From assembly GCF_029784155.1 (NCBI RefSeq), contig NC_073693.1:225447094-225511093 (forward strand): a stretch of 64,000 nt of DNA. The letters are read 5' to 3'. Each line of letters begins with the position of its first letter. Position 1 is the first letter of the stretch. The notes beneath the pieces are model-generated. The model ran no database searches. It was not told where the DNA came from and saw only the letters and a list, made by a program, of their open reading frames with translations. Of the stretch, positions 22,998 through 32,729 are shown one piece after another. Position numbers and translations under genes: made by a program. Origin of the DNA: Uranotaenia lowii (taxonomy: Eukaryota > Arthropoda > Insecta > Diptera > Culicidae).

Positions 22998-23913
22998 CGT
23001 CTTCGTGAATCAGTTTCCATGAAAATCGTCTTCAAGTTGTTCTAGTTGCCCCCTTCTCCCCTTCCATAAAAGTTAGGTTCTTGAACACATTATACCAACC
23101 ATCTTTGGCCAGAAAAACCCTCGATACCAAATTTAACTTCATTTCGACTGTCCGTTTATACGTGATGGTGTTACAAAGAAAACGCTATTTTTATAGATAA
23201 GGTTTATTGTTGATAAAATAACTTGTACTTGATCTGCAGGTTCAGGAAAATTCAGATGGAAATATATTTTATTGGTTTGATTTTTAACATTATTTATATT
23301 GAAGAGCTTCAAATACAAAGACTTATACTAAATCTTAATGTTGAAAGTTTTCAAGAGTTGAAAATAAATCTGATTAAGTCCCTTAACAAGTTTTTCTTTG
23401 AAATGAAGCATTCAAGATCCCTCATTTATATGGTTAAGAACGAAAAAAACTGAACACTTTTAAACTTACTTTTGAAAGCTACGGTTTTGATTGAATAACT
23501 TTTAATGTAAAAGACACTTATCCCGAATAATGAGATACTCATATTAATGCTTTTTTTTTACTATTTTTTGCGTACGTCTTGAGAGAGTTCTATTAATCAA
23601 GTTAAAGGAGACTTGATCATTTTTTCATAGAGCCCTAGCCCATGGCAAAAATCAAACAAAATCCAAATATAAAAGGTCATTTTACAATGCTTAGCCACTA
23701 GTTGTCGTTTCACAGTTTGTAAGTGTCAAACAAAGATAATTCTGAAAGTTTATCTTCTACCCTATAGTCATTGGATACTTATATGCGCAATTTTCTAAAT
23801 TTAGGATAAAATCAGTTTTTTTAAACTCTTTTTATACGAAAACCGCATATTTTGGTAAAAATTCAACTGCATCGACGGTTCTTGTCTGAATTGACATATT
23901 ATTTTAATTGAAA
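22998..23913. other. AT-rich DNA between the two RTE elements
   Basis: No supported gene. A 76-codon frame at 23223-23453 is low-complexity and AT-driven. The stretch ends in a CTAGCTGACCC motif at 23914, against which the second RTE tail abuts. Confidence 0.4.
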
Positions 23914-23971
23914 CTAGCTGACCCAGTGTGCTTTGCTACACCTTATTTATTTATTTACATAGTATTCCGTC

Positions 23972-26900
23972 TCACGACATAACGTGACGAACATAATTCC
24001 TAAAATTCACTCGGTCCATGGCAACCCTTCTCCAATTTCTCGGGCACCACACGTTCGCCAGATCACGCTCCACTTGGTCTAACCACCTCGCTCGTTGCGC
24101 CCCCGCTCGTCTTGTTCCTACCGGATTCGAAGCGAACACCTGTTTTGCAGGACAGTCGTCCGGCATCCTCGGCACATGCCCCGCGTATCCGACCAGCCTT
24201 CACCACCTTCTGGATACTGGGTTCGCCGTAGAGTCGCGCGAGCTGACAAAGATGGTTCTTAACACTCGTCGCTCAAATACTCCGAGTGTACGCAGGTCCT
24301 CCTCGAGCAATATCCATGTCTCGTGCCCGTAGAGAACAACCGGTCTAATGAGCGTCGTATACAGGTTACACTTCGTGCGAGGGCTAAGTCTTCTCGACCG
24401 CAGTTACTTGTGGAGTCCATAGTAGGCACGACTTCCGCTGATAATTCGCCTCCGGATCCCACGGCTGGTGTCATTGTCTGCGGTCACCAGTGAGCCGAGA
24501 TAGACAAAGTCATCGACTATCTCCAGCTCGTCGCCGTCGATCGTGACCTTGTCATTACTGGACAAGCGGTTTGGTCGATCTCGGATACTCAGGCCAGCAT
24601 GTTCTTCGTCTTGGACGTATTAATCATCAACCCAATCCTTCCTGCTTCGCGTTTCAGTTTGCGGTAGATCTCCTCCACCGCCGCAGATGATCTGCCGACA
24701 ATATCAATGTCATCGGCAAAGCAGATAAGTTGAATGGATCTGTTGAAAATCGTTCCCCGCATTTCGCCCACCACTCGTCGAATAACACCTTCTAGCGCCA
24801 CGTTGAACATCATGCAGGAAAGACCATCACGTTGTCGAAGCCCCCAGCGCGATTCGAATGAACTCGACAATTCACCCGAAATCCGCACACAGCACTGCGT
24901 TCCATCCATCGTAGCCTTGATCAGTCTGACCAGCTTCCCGGAAAAGCCGTTCTCGTCCATGATTTTCCATAGCTCGTTCAAGTCGATCGTGGCGTATCGT
25001 ATGCGGCTTGAAGTCGATGAATAGATGGTGCGTAGGGACTTGGTGTTCCCGGCATTTTTGGAGGATTTGCCGTAGTGTGAATGCCGTCTGGTCCGTCGTT
25101 GACCGACCCTCCATGAAGCCGGCTTGATGACTTCCCACGAATCTGTTTTCTTCTGGCGTTAGGCGGCGGAGTAGGATTCGGACAGCACTTTGTAGGCGGC
25201 ATTGAGGACAGTGATCGCTCGGTACTTCTCACAGTCCAATTTGTCGCCCTTCTTGTAGATGGGGCATATTACCCCCTCCTTCCACTCCTCCGGTATCTGT
25301 TCTATGTCCCAGATCCGGACTATCAACCGGTGTATGCAATCGGCCAACCTGTCCGGGCCCATTTTGATGAGTTCAGCTGCGATGCCATCCTTCCCAGCCG
25401 ACTTGTTTCTATTCAGCTGGCGAATGGCTTCCTTAACTTCACTCATCGTTGGGAGTGGCTCCTCTACGCAGGGTTACTGAAAATCGCTTCATTTACTTCA
25501 AAATTTCAAATCGTTACCGATGCAACCACAGTAACGACGCTGTTTAGCATTTACCCACGAACGAATTAAAACATGCAACAGAAGAACGCCGTCTTAGTGA
25601 ACTATGTACGATGATTTTTCGTTCTGTTTCTGTTGCCTAGGGTTCCGTGTTGATTTTCTCCTCCAGATTTTCAGTCATTGTTTACTCCAGCAATCATTCA
25701 CTTCGCAACAGAGTCAATTCGTTAGCGAGTTGATTCGGCGCGAGTTGATGAAGATGTTGTTGATTCATGCCCAGACTTAGACCCTTAAGGAAAAATGGTA
25801 CTAGGAGGACAATTCCCGAGATAACGACTAAGACCCATACAATTGACACAACTTGAGAGGAAAATAAGCCAATATTGGTCTAGATTTAGTTTTTGGGCAC
25901 CTCTTGTGTTCCTAGAATTAAATCATTTTGCTTCATGAAGCATTCGTGGTGAAGCACGATCGTCAGCGAGTCGAGAAGGCGCCGAATGATACGACGCCGT
26001 CTTCGCTCAATGTTTTCATCAAGAGCGAATGATGATTGTTTGATGGTTACCGATAGCAACTCAGAAAATAACTGATCACTAGAGAGGGGAAGAAAAACAA
26101 ACAAGGTATGCGTCGTTCGATGCTGAAAAGCGTCGTTTGTAAAGAAAACAGCGTTTCCATGTTGAGGAGTAAATTCATTGGTGACTAAGATGAGGAGGAA
26201 AAATCATTCTGAAGGAAGATCCGCAACCTTGCCTCTACGTCGTTGGCTACGCCGGTGATGTACCTTCCCCCACCGTCTTGATCTCCTGCATGTGCGCCGT
26301 TCAGGTGTTCATCGAAGTGCTGCTTCCACCTTTTGATCACCTCACGATTGTTCGTCAGGATGCCCCCGTTCTTATCACGGCACATTTCGGCTTGTGGCAC
26401 GAAGCCTTTGCGGGATGCGTCGAGTTTCTGATAGAACTTTCGTGTTTCTTGGGAACGTTGCAGCTGCTCCAGCTCCTCGAGCTCCTCCTCCTCCAGGTGG
26501 CGCTTTTTCTCCTGAAAATTCAAACTAGTTGCCTCTTCCGCTGTCGGTGATTTTCTACATTTCGACGGGTGCCTCTTTGCACTACTGCCGTCCGCGTGGC
26601 ATTCTCTTCGTACATCACCCTCCTACACTCCTCGTCGAACCAGTCGTTCCGTCGAGTACGCTCCACATAACCGATGACGTTCTCCGCAGCACTGTTGATG
26701 GCTGTCTTGATGGTATCGCAACAGTCCATGAGAGGGGCTTCGTCAAGCTCGCCCTCTGCCGGTAGCGCTGCTTCGACCGATTGCGCGTAGTCTGCCGCGA
26801 CCGCAGGTTGCTTCAGTCGTGCGATATTTAACCGAGGAGGGCGCCGTTTTCGTGTGTTGTTCACTACGGAGAGTTTTGGGCGTATCTTCACCAACACCAG

Positions 26901-27585
26901 ATAGTGATCTGACTCGATGTTGGCGCCTCGACAGGATCTGAGGTCGATGAGTTCCGAGTAGTGCCGGCTGTCAATCAAAACGTGGTCGATCTGTGATTGA
27001 GTTTGGTACGGTGATCTCCAGGTGTACTTGTGTGGGAGGCGGTGCTGGAAAAAAGTACTACGTACGACCATTCGTTTGGAGGCGGCGAAATCAATAAGTC
27101 TGAGGCCGTTTTCGTTGGTCAGCTGGAGCGCACTGAACCTTCCAATTGTCAGTTTGAATTCCTCCGACCTGAGAATTAAAATCCCCGATGACGATCTTGA
27201 TATCATGTTTTGGGCAACGGTCGTATTCACGCTCCAGCTGCGCGTAAAATTCGTCTTTGTCGTCACCGGTACTTCCGAGGTGAGGGCTGTGCACGTTGAT
27301 GATGCTGATGTTGAAGAACCAGCCCTTGATTCTCAACCGGCACATTCGTGAGTTGATCGGCCACCACCCTATCACGCGCTTTTGCATCTCTCCCATCACT
27401 ATAAAAGCTGTTCCAAGCTCGTGTGTGTTGCCGCAGCTCTGGTAGATGGCACGACCATCTGGGTACGTTCGTACCGTGGAGCCCTTCCAGCATACCTCCT
27501 GCAGCGCTACGATGTCGAATTTGCGGCTCTTCAATTCGTTGGAGAGCACGTGGGTACTGCCCACAATGCTGTCATAATATGTCAC
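23972..27585 (-). pseudogene. RTE EN-RT protein, frameshifted and interrupted
   Basis: From right to left: the endonuclease (27585-27091: VALQEVCWKG, VIGDFNSQVG), a frameshift, the rest of the endonuclease and the linker (27266-26520: IDHVLIDSRHYSEL, ESDHYLVLVKIR), more linker to ~26232, the hAT-like insertion, then RT (25446-25159: NRNKSAGKDGIAAELIK; 25138-24872: HQAGFMEGRSTTDQ; 24981-24589: CFADDIDIVGRS). A decayed C-terminal region follows (24175-23972: RARWLDQVERDL, NWRRVAMDR). At least four frame breaks separate these pieces, so no protein can be made. The FADD box is intact. Confidence 0.88.
25469..26231. mobile_element. hAT-like non-autonomous element inside the RTE
   Basis: The ends are CAGGGTTACTGA and, reversed, CAAGGTTGCGGA, matching at 9 of 12 bases. 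The flanks are CCTCTACG at 25461-25468 and again at 26232-26239, a perfect 8-bp duplication as made by hAT transposases. Removing the element and one duplicate restores the RTE frame across NDVEEPLPTM. The 763-bp interior has no long frame; it contains GCGAATGATGATTG-like and CGCCGTCTT repeats near both sides. hAT assignment is inference from ends and duplication. Confidence 0.8.
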
Positions 27586-27639
27586 AATGATCCATCATTA
27601 CACTATGAAATTTTGGACACTAAAACTACTAAATAGCTA

Positions 27640-28960
27640 TTGTTAAACACGTAAGCAATTTTTGTTTTTTTTTTCGATTCTGTGAGTTCTTGGAGATATT
27701 TTTTTAATTTTTTCTAGCAACCATGATGGTTAAGTAATGATAATTGCATTATTGAGATATGATCTGGTAAAATTAATAGCCAAAACACCAATGTCTTAAC
27801 CAGACAGGACACTTAGAAGAAAAATTCAACAAATTTTCGCAAGAGATTACATTGCCATCTGGTGTCGGTATTGCCTACCAATTAGTTTTATCAAAAATAA
27901 AAGGATCGAGGTAGCCTAAGATATTGTGATGTTAAAATAAAAAGTAAACAAACATATTTTTCTTTTTGACTGAGATTTTGTCAATTTTCTCTTCAATTTG
28001 ATTTTTTTCGTGGGTGATCGAAACATCGAAACATCCCATTTCTTTGAAGATCAGGGAACAAGAACTTGCACAACTGTTTCAAGAGAGAGTGCAAAGTGAT
28101 CATCACTAACATTCATGAACAAACTGGTGCAAGTTAGTGCTAGTGCAAGTTCTAGCTAGTTAGTCGAAACCGGGGATATCAGGATCTTCATAAACGGCAG
28201 CAGCACAGTAGAAGGAAAGGAAAACGGAGCTTCATCCTTCACAGACGGAGTCTCTTGAACCGGATTAGTATCAATCACTGCCGTAGAGTTATTTAAATTA
28301 TTCAAATCACAATTTCATTTTCCAGGGTCATATAATGGAAATTAACAGCTCTATGGTCCTTAAGTGTGAGTGAATCCCATCGATAGATACTACATATGTT
28401 TCAAGATGGTTCGAGTCGACGACCAAACCGACTAATAAACCATTTCTCTAGCTAAAACTGATGAAGATTTATCAAAAGGAACTGTTTCGGATTGAATTGT
28501 GAATGAACATTTTGGTTGAAAAACAACTATCATTCACAAAAAATTGTTTCTTATCTCATGTATTTCATTTTCATTAATTTCTTCATTCATTCATGTAATC
28601 CATTTGAGGGCTCGGTTTAGTTATAAAAACGTTTATTGAAATTTTAGGAATTTTTTAAAGAAACTTAATTTGGCATTTAAAAAAAAATATACAGGTCTCA
28701 TTTTAAGAGGATTGAAATTTGTCAAGTACTCAAGTTTTCGTCGGACTTAAACTTTTGAGCCATACTTTATAATCCTTCAAAATAAATTTTAGAGGTTGAA
28801 CTTTGTTTCAATCATATTTCATATGTTAATAAATTTCGGCTCATCATAAATTCGCTTCCGAAAACATTTCTTGACGGTCTTCGAAATTCATTGAGTTGAT
28901 TTTGTATTTGTTTTTTTTTTATATATATATATGTACTTTTTATCAAGGAAGGTTGTTTCG
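27640..28960. other. Unassigned AT-rich DNA with a short TA tract
   Basis: No coding frame, no terminal repeats. A (TA)n tract sits at 28919-28933. The phrase GTGCAAGTTCT/GTGCAAGTTAGTGC repeats locally near 28128-28155. Nothing else is recognised. Confidence 0.4.
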
Positions 28961-28996
28961 GATATCAGCCTTTTTCGTTTTGAAAATGCGGTCCTC

Positions 28997-29312
28997 CTAA
29001 TTGATCTGCTTGTACGTTTCGGGTCGAAAGGCAATAGCGTTGTGGCCATGTGACGCCGAATTTGAACCGTCTGATTTTCCGACTAGGACCGCCGCAGTTT
29101 CTGGAGGCATGTAGCCTCGGTCCAGGCAACCGTTGTAGGCGAATCCTTCGTCGTCTTCGGTGACGCAACAGCTCCGGAACAGATACCGAAAGTCGTCCCT
29201 AAATTAACAGTCCTCCAAATTTATTGAGTTCCCATGTCTTATCCGAAAAAATGCATCGGTCGCGAAACGGGATACGACCAGCTCATCCGAACAATTCTGT
29301 GGGGAATTACAC
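28997..29312 (-). pseudogene. Cysteine-rich coding-like relic with one internal stop
   Basis: On the minus strand, a strong short-intron signature (donor GGTATGT at 29376-29371, branch-like CTAAC, acceptor TGTTTTAG at 29313; 63 nt) precedes a frame reading CNSPQNCSDELVVSRFATDA and ending NSINLEDC. A single TAA at 29206-29204 interrupts it, and the same frame continues DDFRYLFRSCCVTEDDEG, then FAYNGCLDRGYMPPE, to a TAG at 28999. Codons are GC-ending in an AT-rich setting. Alternatively an intron ending TTAATTTAG at about 29203 removes the stop. The family is not recognised; this is either a decayed host gene or its last exon(s). Confidence 0.4.
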
Positions 29313-29399
29313 CTAAAACAAATACACTGGCTGTTAGAAGCTCGGTCCTGCACGAAGTCAGAGAGATTTACATACCGATAGAATGAGCCTTTAACTGAT

Positions 29400-30150
29400 G
29401 TCTGGCGATTTCAGCTGTTCGTTGCGGTTAATTTTTTAACGCTGTGACTTAAAAAATGATTTCTTCCAAAGCAGGAATACGCTGGATAAAAACAAACCGT
29501 TTCAAATCCGTTTCGCTGGATAAAAACAAACGAAAATAAACATTCTAGAAGTACCATGGTGATGAAAATATAAATACCATCATGACACAGCTACCATGAT
29601 GAAAACTTAGATTTGCTTCTTAGTGATTGTAGTGCACTCTTGTGGCGACATTGCCTGCTTCGGAACAGCTTTGCGAAAAACGAAAACCGAGTGTCCCGTC
29701 TGTTTGTCTGTGTCTTAACCATATTATGAGCATCTTTTCTACTGCCAGTCAAGATTTTAGGTAAAACGTGTATGAAATAGTATCTTAAAATAAATGCGCC
29801 TCGTCAAATCTGATGGTCAATCATGATGGAAATGATGGAAAATAGGCCTAAAAAATATTTTCAAATGCTTGCTCCATCAACATGGCCTCATTTTGTGCCC
29901 TTCGATTTTGCAACCAACATGGCGTTAGTCAATTCGATGCTTAAAAGCTTTTTTATGGATGGCTAAATAGTTTTATTATGGTTTAATGATGACGATATAA
30001 AAGGCTTAAATTTGACGCTTCTCTTGCAAATCAACCAATATCATGCTTAGGATGAGATCCTCATTTCTGAGTTGTTAATCATTAGTACAGTAAATGAGGA
30101 CAGGTTTTTTGAATGCAAAGGGATTGGTTGTTAATGACCCGTGGAATAAA
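29400..30150. other. Unassigned sequence
   Basis: AT-rich DNA with a partial tandem phrase GCTGGATAAAAACAAAC at 29482 and 29516 (34 bp apart) and ATCATGA/ACCATGATG words near 29560-29600. No coding frame. Confidence 0.4.
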
Positions 30151-30181
30151 CCATGAGTAGAAATCAAATTTCGCTATCTAA

Positions 30182-30474
30182 CGCCATCTTGAAATCCAAG
30201 ATGGCGGCTTCCACTGAACTTTAAAATGCTGTAAATTACTGAAAATCGCATGAAACTCCTCAATATAGGTATTAGTTGAAAGGGATCAACGAGCAGACGA
30301 CAAATTTAGCTATAAGACGTCATCTTGAAATCCAAGATGGCGGCTTCCATCGAACATCAAAATGATTTTAATCGCTTAAACTTACATGAAATTCCCACAA
30401 TATGGGTAAAATAACTTAATCAGTTCAAGTCGAATTTCTCTTTCAGACGCCATCTTGAAATTCAAGATGGTGAC
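30182..30474. repeat. Three hairpin repeats, CATCTTGAAATCCAAGATG type
   Basis: Near-perfect ~26-bp palindromes centred on CATCTTGAAATCCAAGATG start at 30182, 30318 and 30448, 136 and 130 bp apart. The DNA between them also repeats loosely (TTTAAAATG, CATGAAA, GTATTAG/GGTAAAAT). An RNA from here would carry three equal stem-loops. Similar 'AAGATGGCGGC' repeats are common in arthropod genomes. Confidence 0.7.
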
Positions 30475-30800
30475 GTTCACTGAACCATAAAATGCGTTGT
30501 GTTTATCTTCCTTTTTTTCCTTTCTTATAGGGATTTAACCCATTAAGGTCATTCTTCCTCGAGTGTTTTTCTTCGCGTGAAGACGAACACAACAATTAAA
30601 ATCTCCATGCAAATCGGATGAACTCTACAAGAGTAATTAAACAGAGAGTTGTGTATGATCAAATAGTTTCAAAAACCTAGCGCGTGAATGTTTTGGCAAA
30701 ATTCTTTATATCAAATTTATGATCGTCTCTATCTACTTTTTGCTAGAGTTAGCATTTATAAGACAAACGGTTTTAGAAGAAGAATTGGAAAAAGAAAAAG

Positions 30801-30867
30801 AATAATAATAATAATTTTAAGAAGAAGAAGAAGAAGAACAAGAAGAAGAAGAAGAAGAAGAAGAAAT
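30801..30867. repeat. (AAT)n and (AAG)n microsatellite
   Basis: AATAATAATAATAAT is followed after a few bases by two AAG runs separated by a single CAAG variant. The 65-codon frame crossing it (poly-Arg) is an artefact of the repeat. Confidence 0.9.
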
Positions 30868-30904
30868 TTAAAGGACAAATGGTAGTGAACTCTTCTAATG
30901 GTAA

Positions 30905-31366
30905 AATTTTAATTAAAAATATTATGGGAATAGTGAGGTAGCCTCGGGAATGGTTTTGAGAAAAAAATGTATTTGCATTTTTTATAAAGAAAATTTAGCA
31001 ATGCCTCTAAATGTATGCAGCAGCGATTACAAATCTTTTTGAAAGAAACAGTGAAATGTCAGTTTTGTCTTAACCAAAAAAAATCCTTCTTTACTAAATG
31101 GCACCGAATCAATAATTTTGAAGGTGTTGGAATAAGTTAAAATCTTGCTGATCAAAGTAGTCCAAAATCATTAAACCTGGTTTTAAGATGAACATTTAAT
31201 TGTTGTCACTAAAGTCGTCTAAATATTCTGCAATCAATGATCATATTTTATAATCCTTTCTGCAGTAAGTGTTTTATAAATTTCAGCTTTTTCAAAACAG
31301 CAACCCTTTCCAAAATGTATAAAAATAAGTAGAAAAATTGATCAAAGATCCCCCAGTTTACGGTAC
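30905..31366. repeat. Dispersed repeat, relative of 9938-10690
   Basis: Shares with the 9.9-kb copy, in order, a GGAATG(GT/TG) phrase, TTTGCATTTT/TTTGTATTTT, CCTAAATGTA(T/G)GCAGCA and TTTTTGAAAGAAA. It ends with CCCCAGTTTACGGTACTT, the inverted form of the TACCGTAAACCGG start. Non-coding. Confidence 0.6.
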
Positions 31367-31555
31367 TTATCTAAAATAAATGTTGTTTTTTTTACAATGA
31401 ATTAAAGTCGACATGAGTTTCATTATACAACTTAGAATCTTACTTGAAGATATGACATGACAAATTACGGAATATGTTAAAATGGAATGACAAAATGCTT
31501 CAAAAAATATTTTGACATGACATATGAAGAATTCTGCCAAAAACATATGAAACGA

Positions 31556-32714
31556 GGCTGGGTCATTCGGCCGAAAGTCATGAGGCCGAAAGCCATCCAG
31601 CCGAATGTCATTCAGCCGATGGACGTTAGGCCGAATGGGTAATCTGGCCGAATAGGCCACTTTGACAAATGGGTTATTCGGCCGATGGTTGTTCAGCCGA
31701 AGACTGTTAGGCCGAAAGGAGGTCGTAAGGGCGAATGGGTGCCAGGCCGAAAGGTAGTAAGGCCGAAAGGTCGTAAGGCCGAAAGGTCGTAAGGCCGAAT
31801 GGTCGTTGAGGGCTAAATTAGGCTGAATGATCGTCATTAATGGTTACTAGGTCAATAAGTAAACTTTTACACTTGTCTGCCTGCTAGGCCGAATGGTCAT
31901 TGGGCCGAATGGCTATAAGGCCGAATGGACGATAGGCCGAATGTTCATAAGGCCGAATGTTCATTAGTCCGAATAGTCATTAGACTGAATGGTCACTAAG
32001 CCGAATGGACGATAGGCCGAATGGTCGAATCCGGCCTTGCATCCATTCGGCCTAACGAACACTCGGCCTAACGACCATTCAGCCTAACAATCATTCGGCC
32101 TAGCGACCTTCTAGCATCCATTCGGCCTTCCGACCATTCGGCCTTATGACTATTCGGCCTATTGTTCATACGGCCTATCGTTCATTCGGCCTATTTTTCA
32201 TTCGGCCTATCGTTCATTTGTCCTATAGTTCATTCGGCCTATCGTTCATTCGGCCTATCGTTCGGCCTTACAGCCATTCGGCCTAACGATTTTGCCGGCT
32301 AACGACCTTTCGACCTATTATATTGAAACGAATCAGATGGTGCCTCTTTGTTTACTAAAGTCTCGCATCCATCCATTCGGCCTTACGAACATTCGGCCTT
32401 ACGACAATTCGGCCTTACGTCCATTCGGCCTAATGACCATTCGGCCTAATGACCATTCGACCTAATGACCGTTCGGCCTAATGATCGTTCGGCCAAATGG
32501 CCATTCGGCCAAATGACCATTCTGCCAAATGACCATTCGGCCTAGTGACGATTCGGAGTAAAGACCATTCGGCCAACTAACTTTCTGCCTTATGTCCCAT
32601 TCGGCCTATTGTCCTATTCGGCCTATTGTCCGTCGGCCTTTTAACCCATTCGGCCTAGCAACCTTCGTACTAACATCTTTCGGCCTATCGGCCTTTGGCT
32701 GAATGTCCGGCCCC
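31556..32714. mobile_element. Orientation-flipping GGCCGAAT minisatellite flanked by a 12-bp direct repeat
   Basis: The left part (31570-32030) is made of ~15-20-bp units such as AGGCCGAATGGTCGTA. After ~32035 the same units appear as reverse complement, CATTCGGCCTAACGACC, to ~32700. The block is therefore a giant imperfect palindrome of short tandem units. The flanks CATATGAAACGA at 31544-31555 and 32715-32726 are identical, like a target duplication. Its ends are inverted (GGTCATTCGGCCGAAAG versus GGACATTCAGCCAAAGG). No transposase is present. Interpreting it as one inserted unit is inference; coding frames across it are repeat artefacts. Confidence 0.7.
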
Positions 32715-32729
32715 CATATGAAACGACAT

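Larger units (their letters stand above)
23941..27590 (-). mobile_element. Decayed RTE-clade retrotransposon, second family
   Basis: On the minus strand, the 3' end is at the left with a (TAAA)n tail (TTATTTATTTATTTA at 23943-23957). The 5' end is lost near 27590, inside the endonuclease. The element differs from the 19.6-kb RTE in protein sequence and tail unit. It resembles the JAM1-like RTE elements of mosquitoes (family-level recall). It is interrupted by a 763-bp hAT-like element at 25469-26231. Confidence 0.88.

Noticed and set aside
28919..28933. TATA box promoter
   Set aside because: It is a simple TA microsatellite with no initiator or gene start at the expected distance.
30688..30885. 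Arg-rich 65-codon frame
   Set aside because: The second half is simply the AAG microsatellite.
31367..31837. 156-codon minus-strand frame rich in Arg-Pro-Asn
   Set aside because: It is the translation of the GGCCGAAT minisatellite, whose units keep one frame open by chance.
31556..32714. CRISPR-like array of short repeats
   Set aside because: There are no distinct spacers of constant length, the units vary and flip orientation, and the context is eukaryotic.
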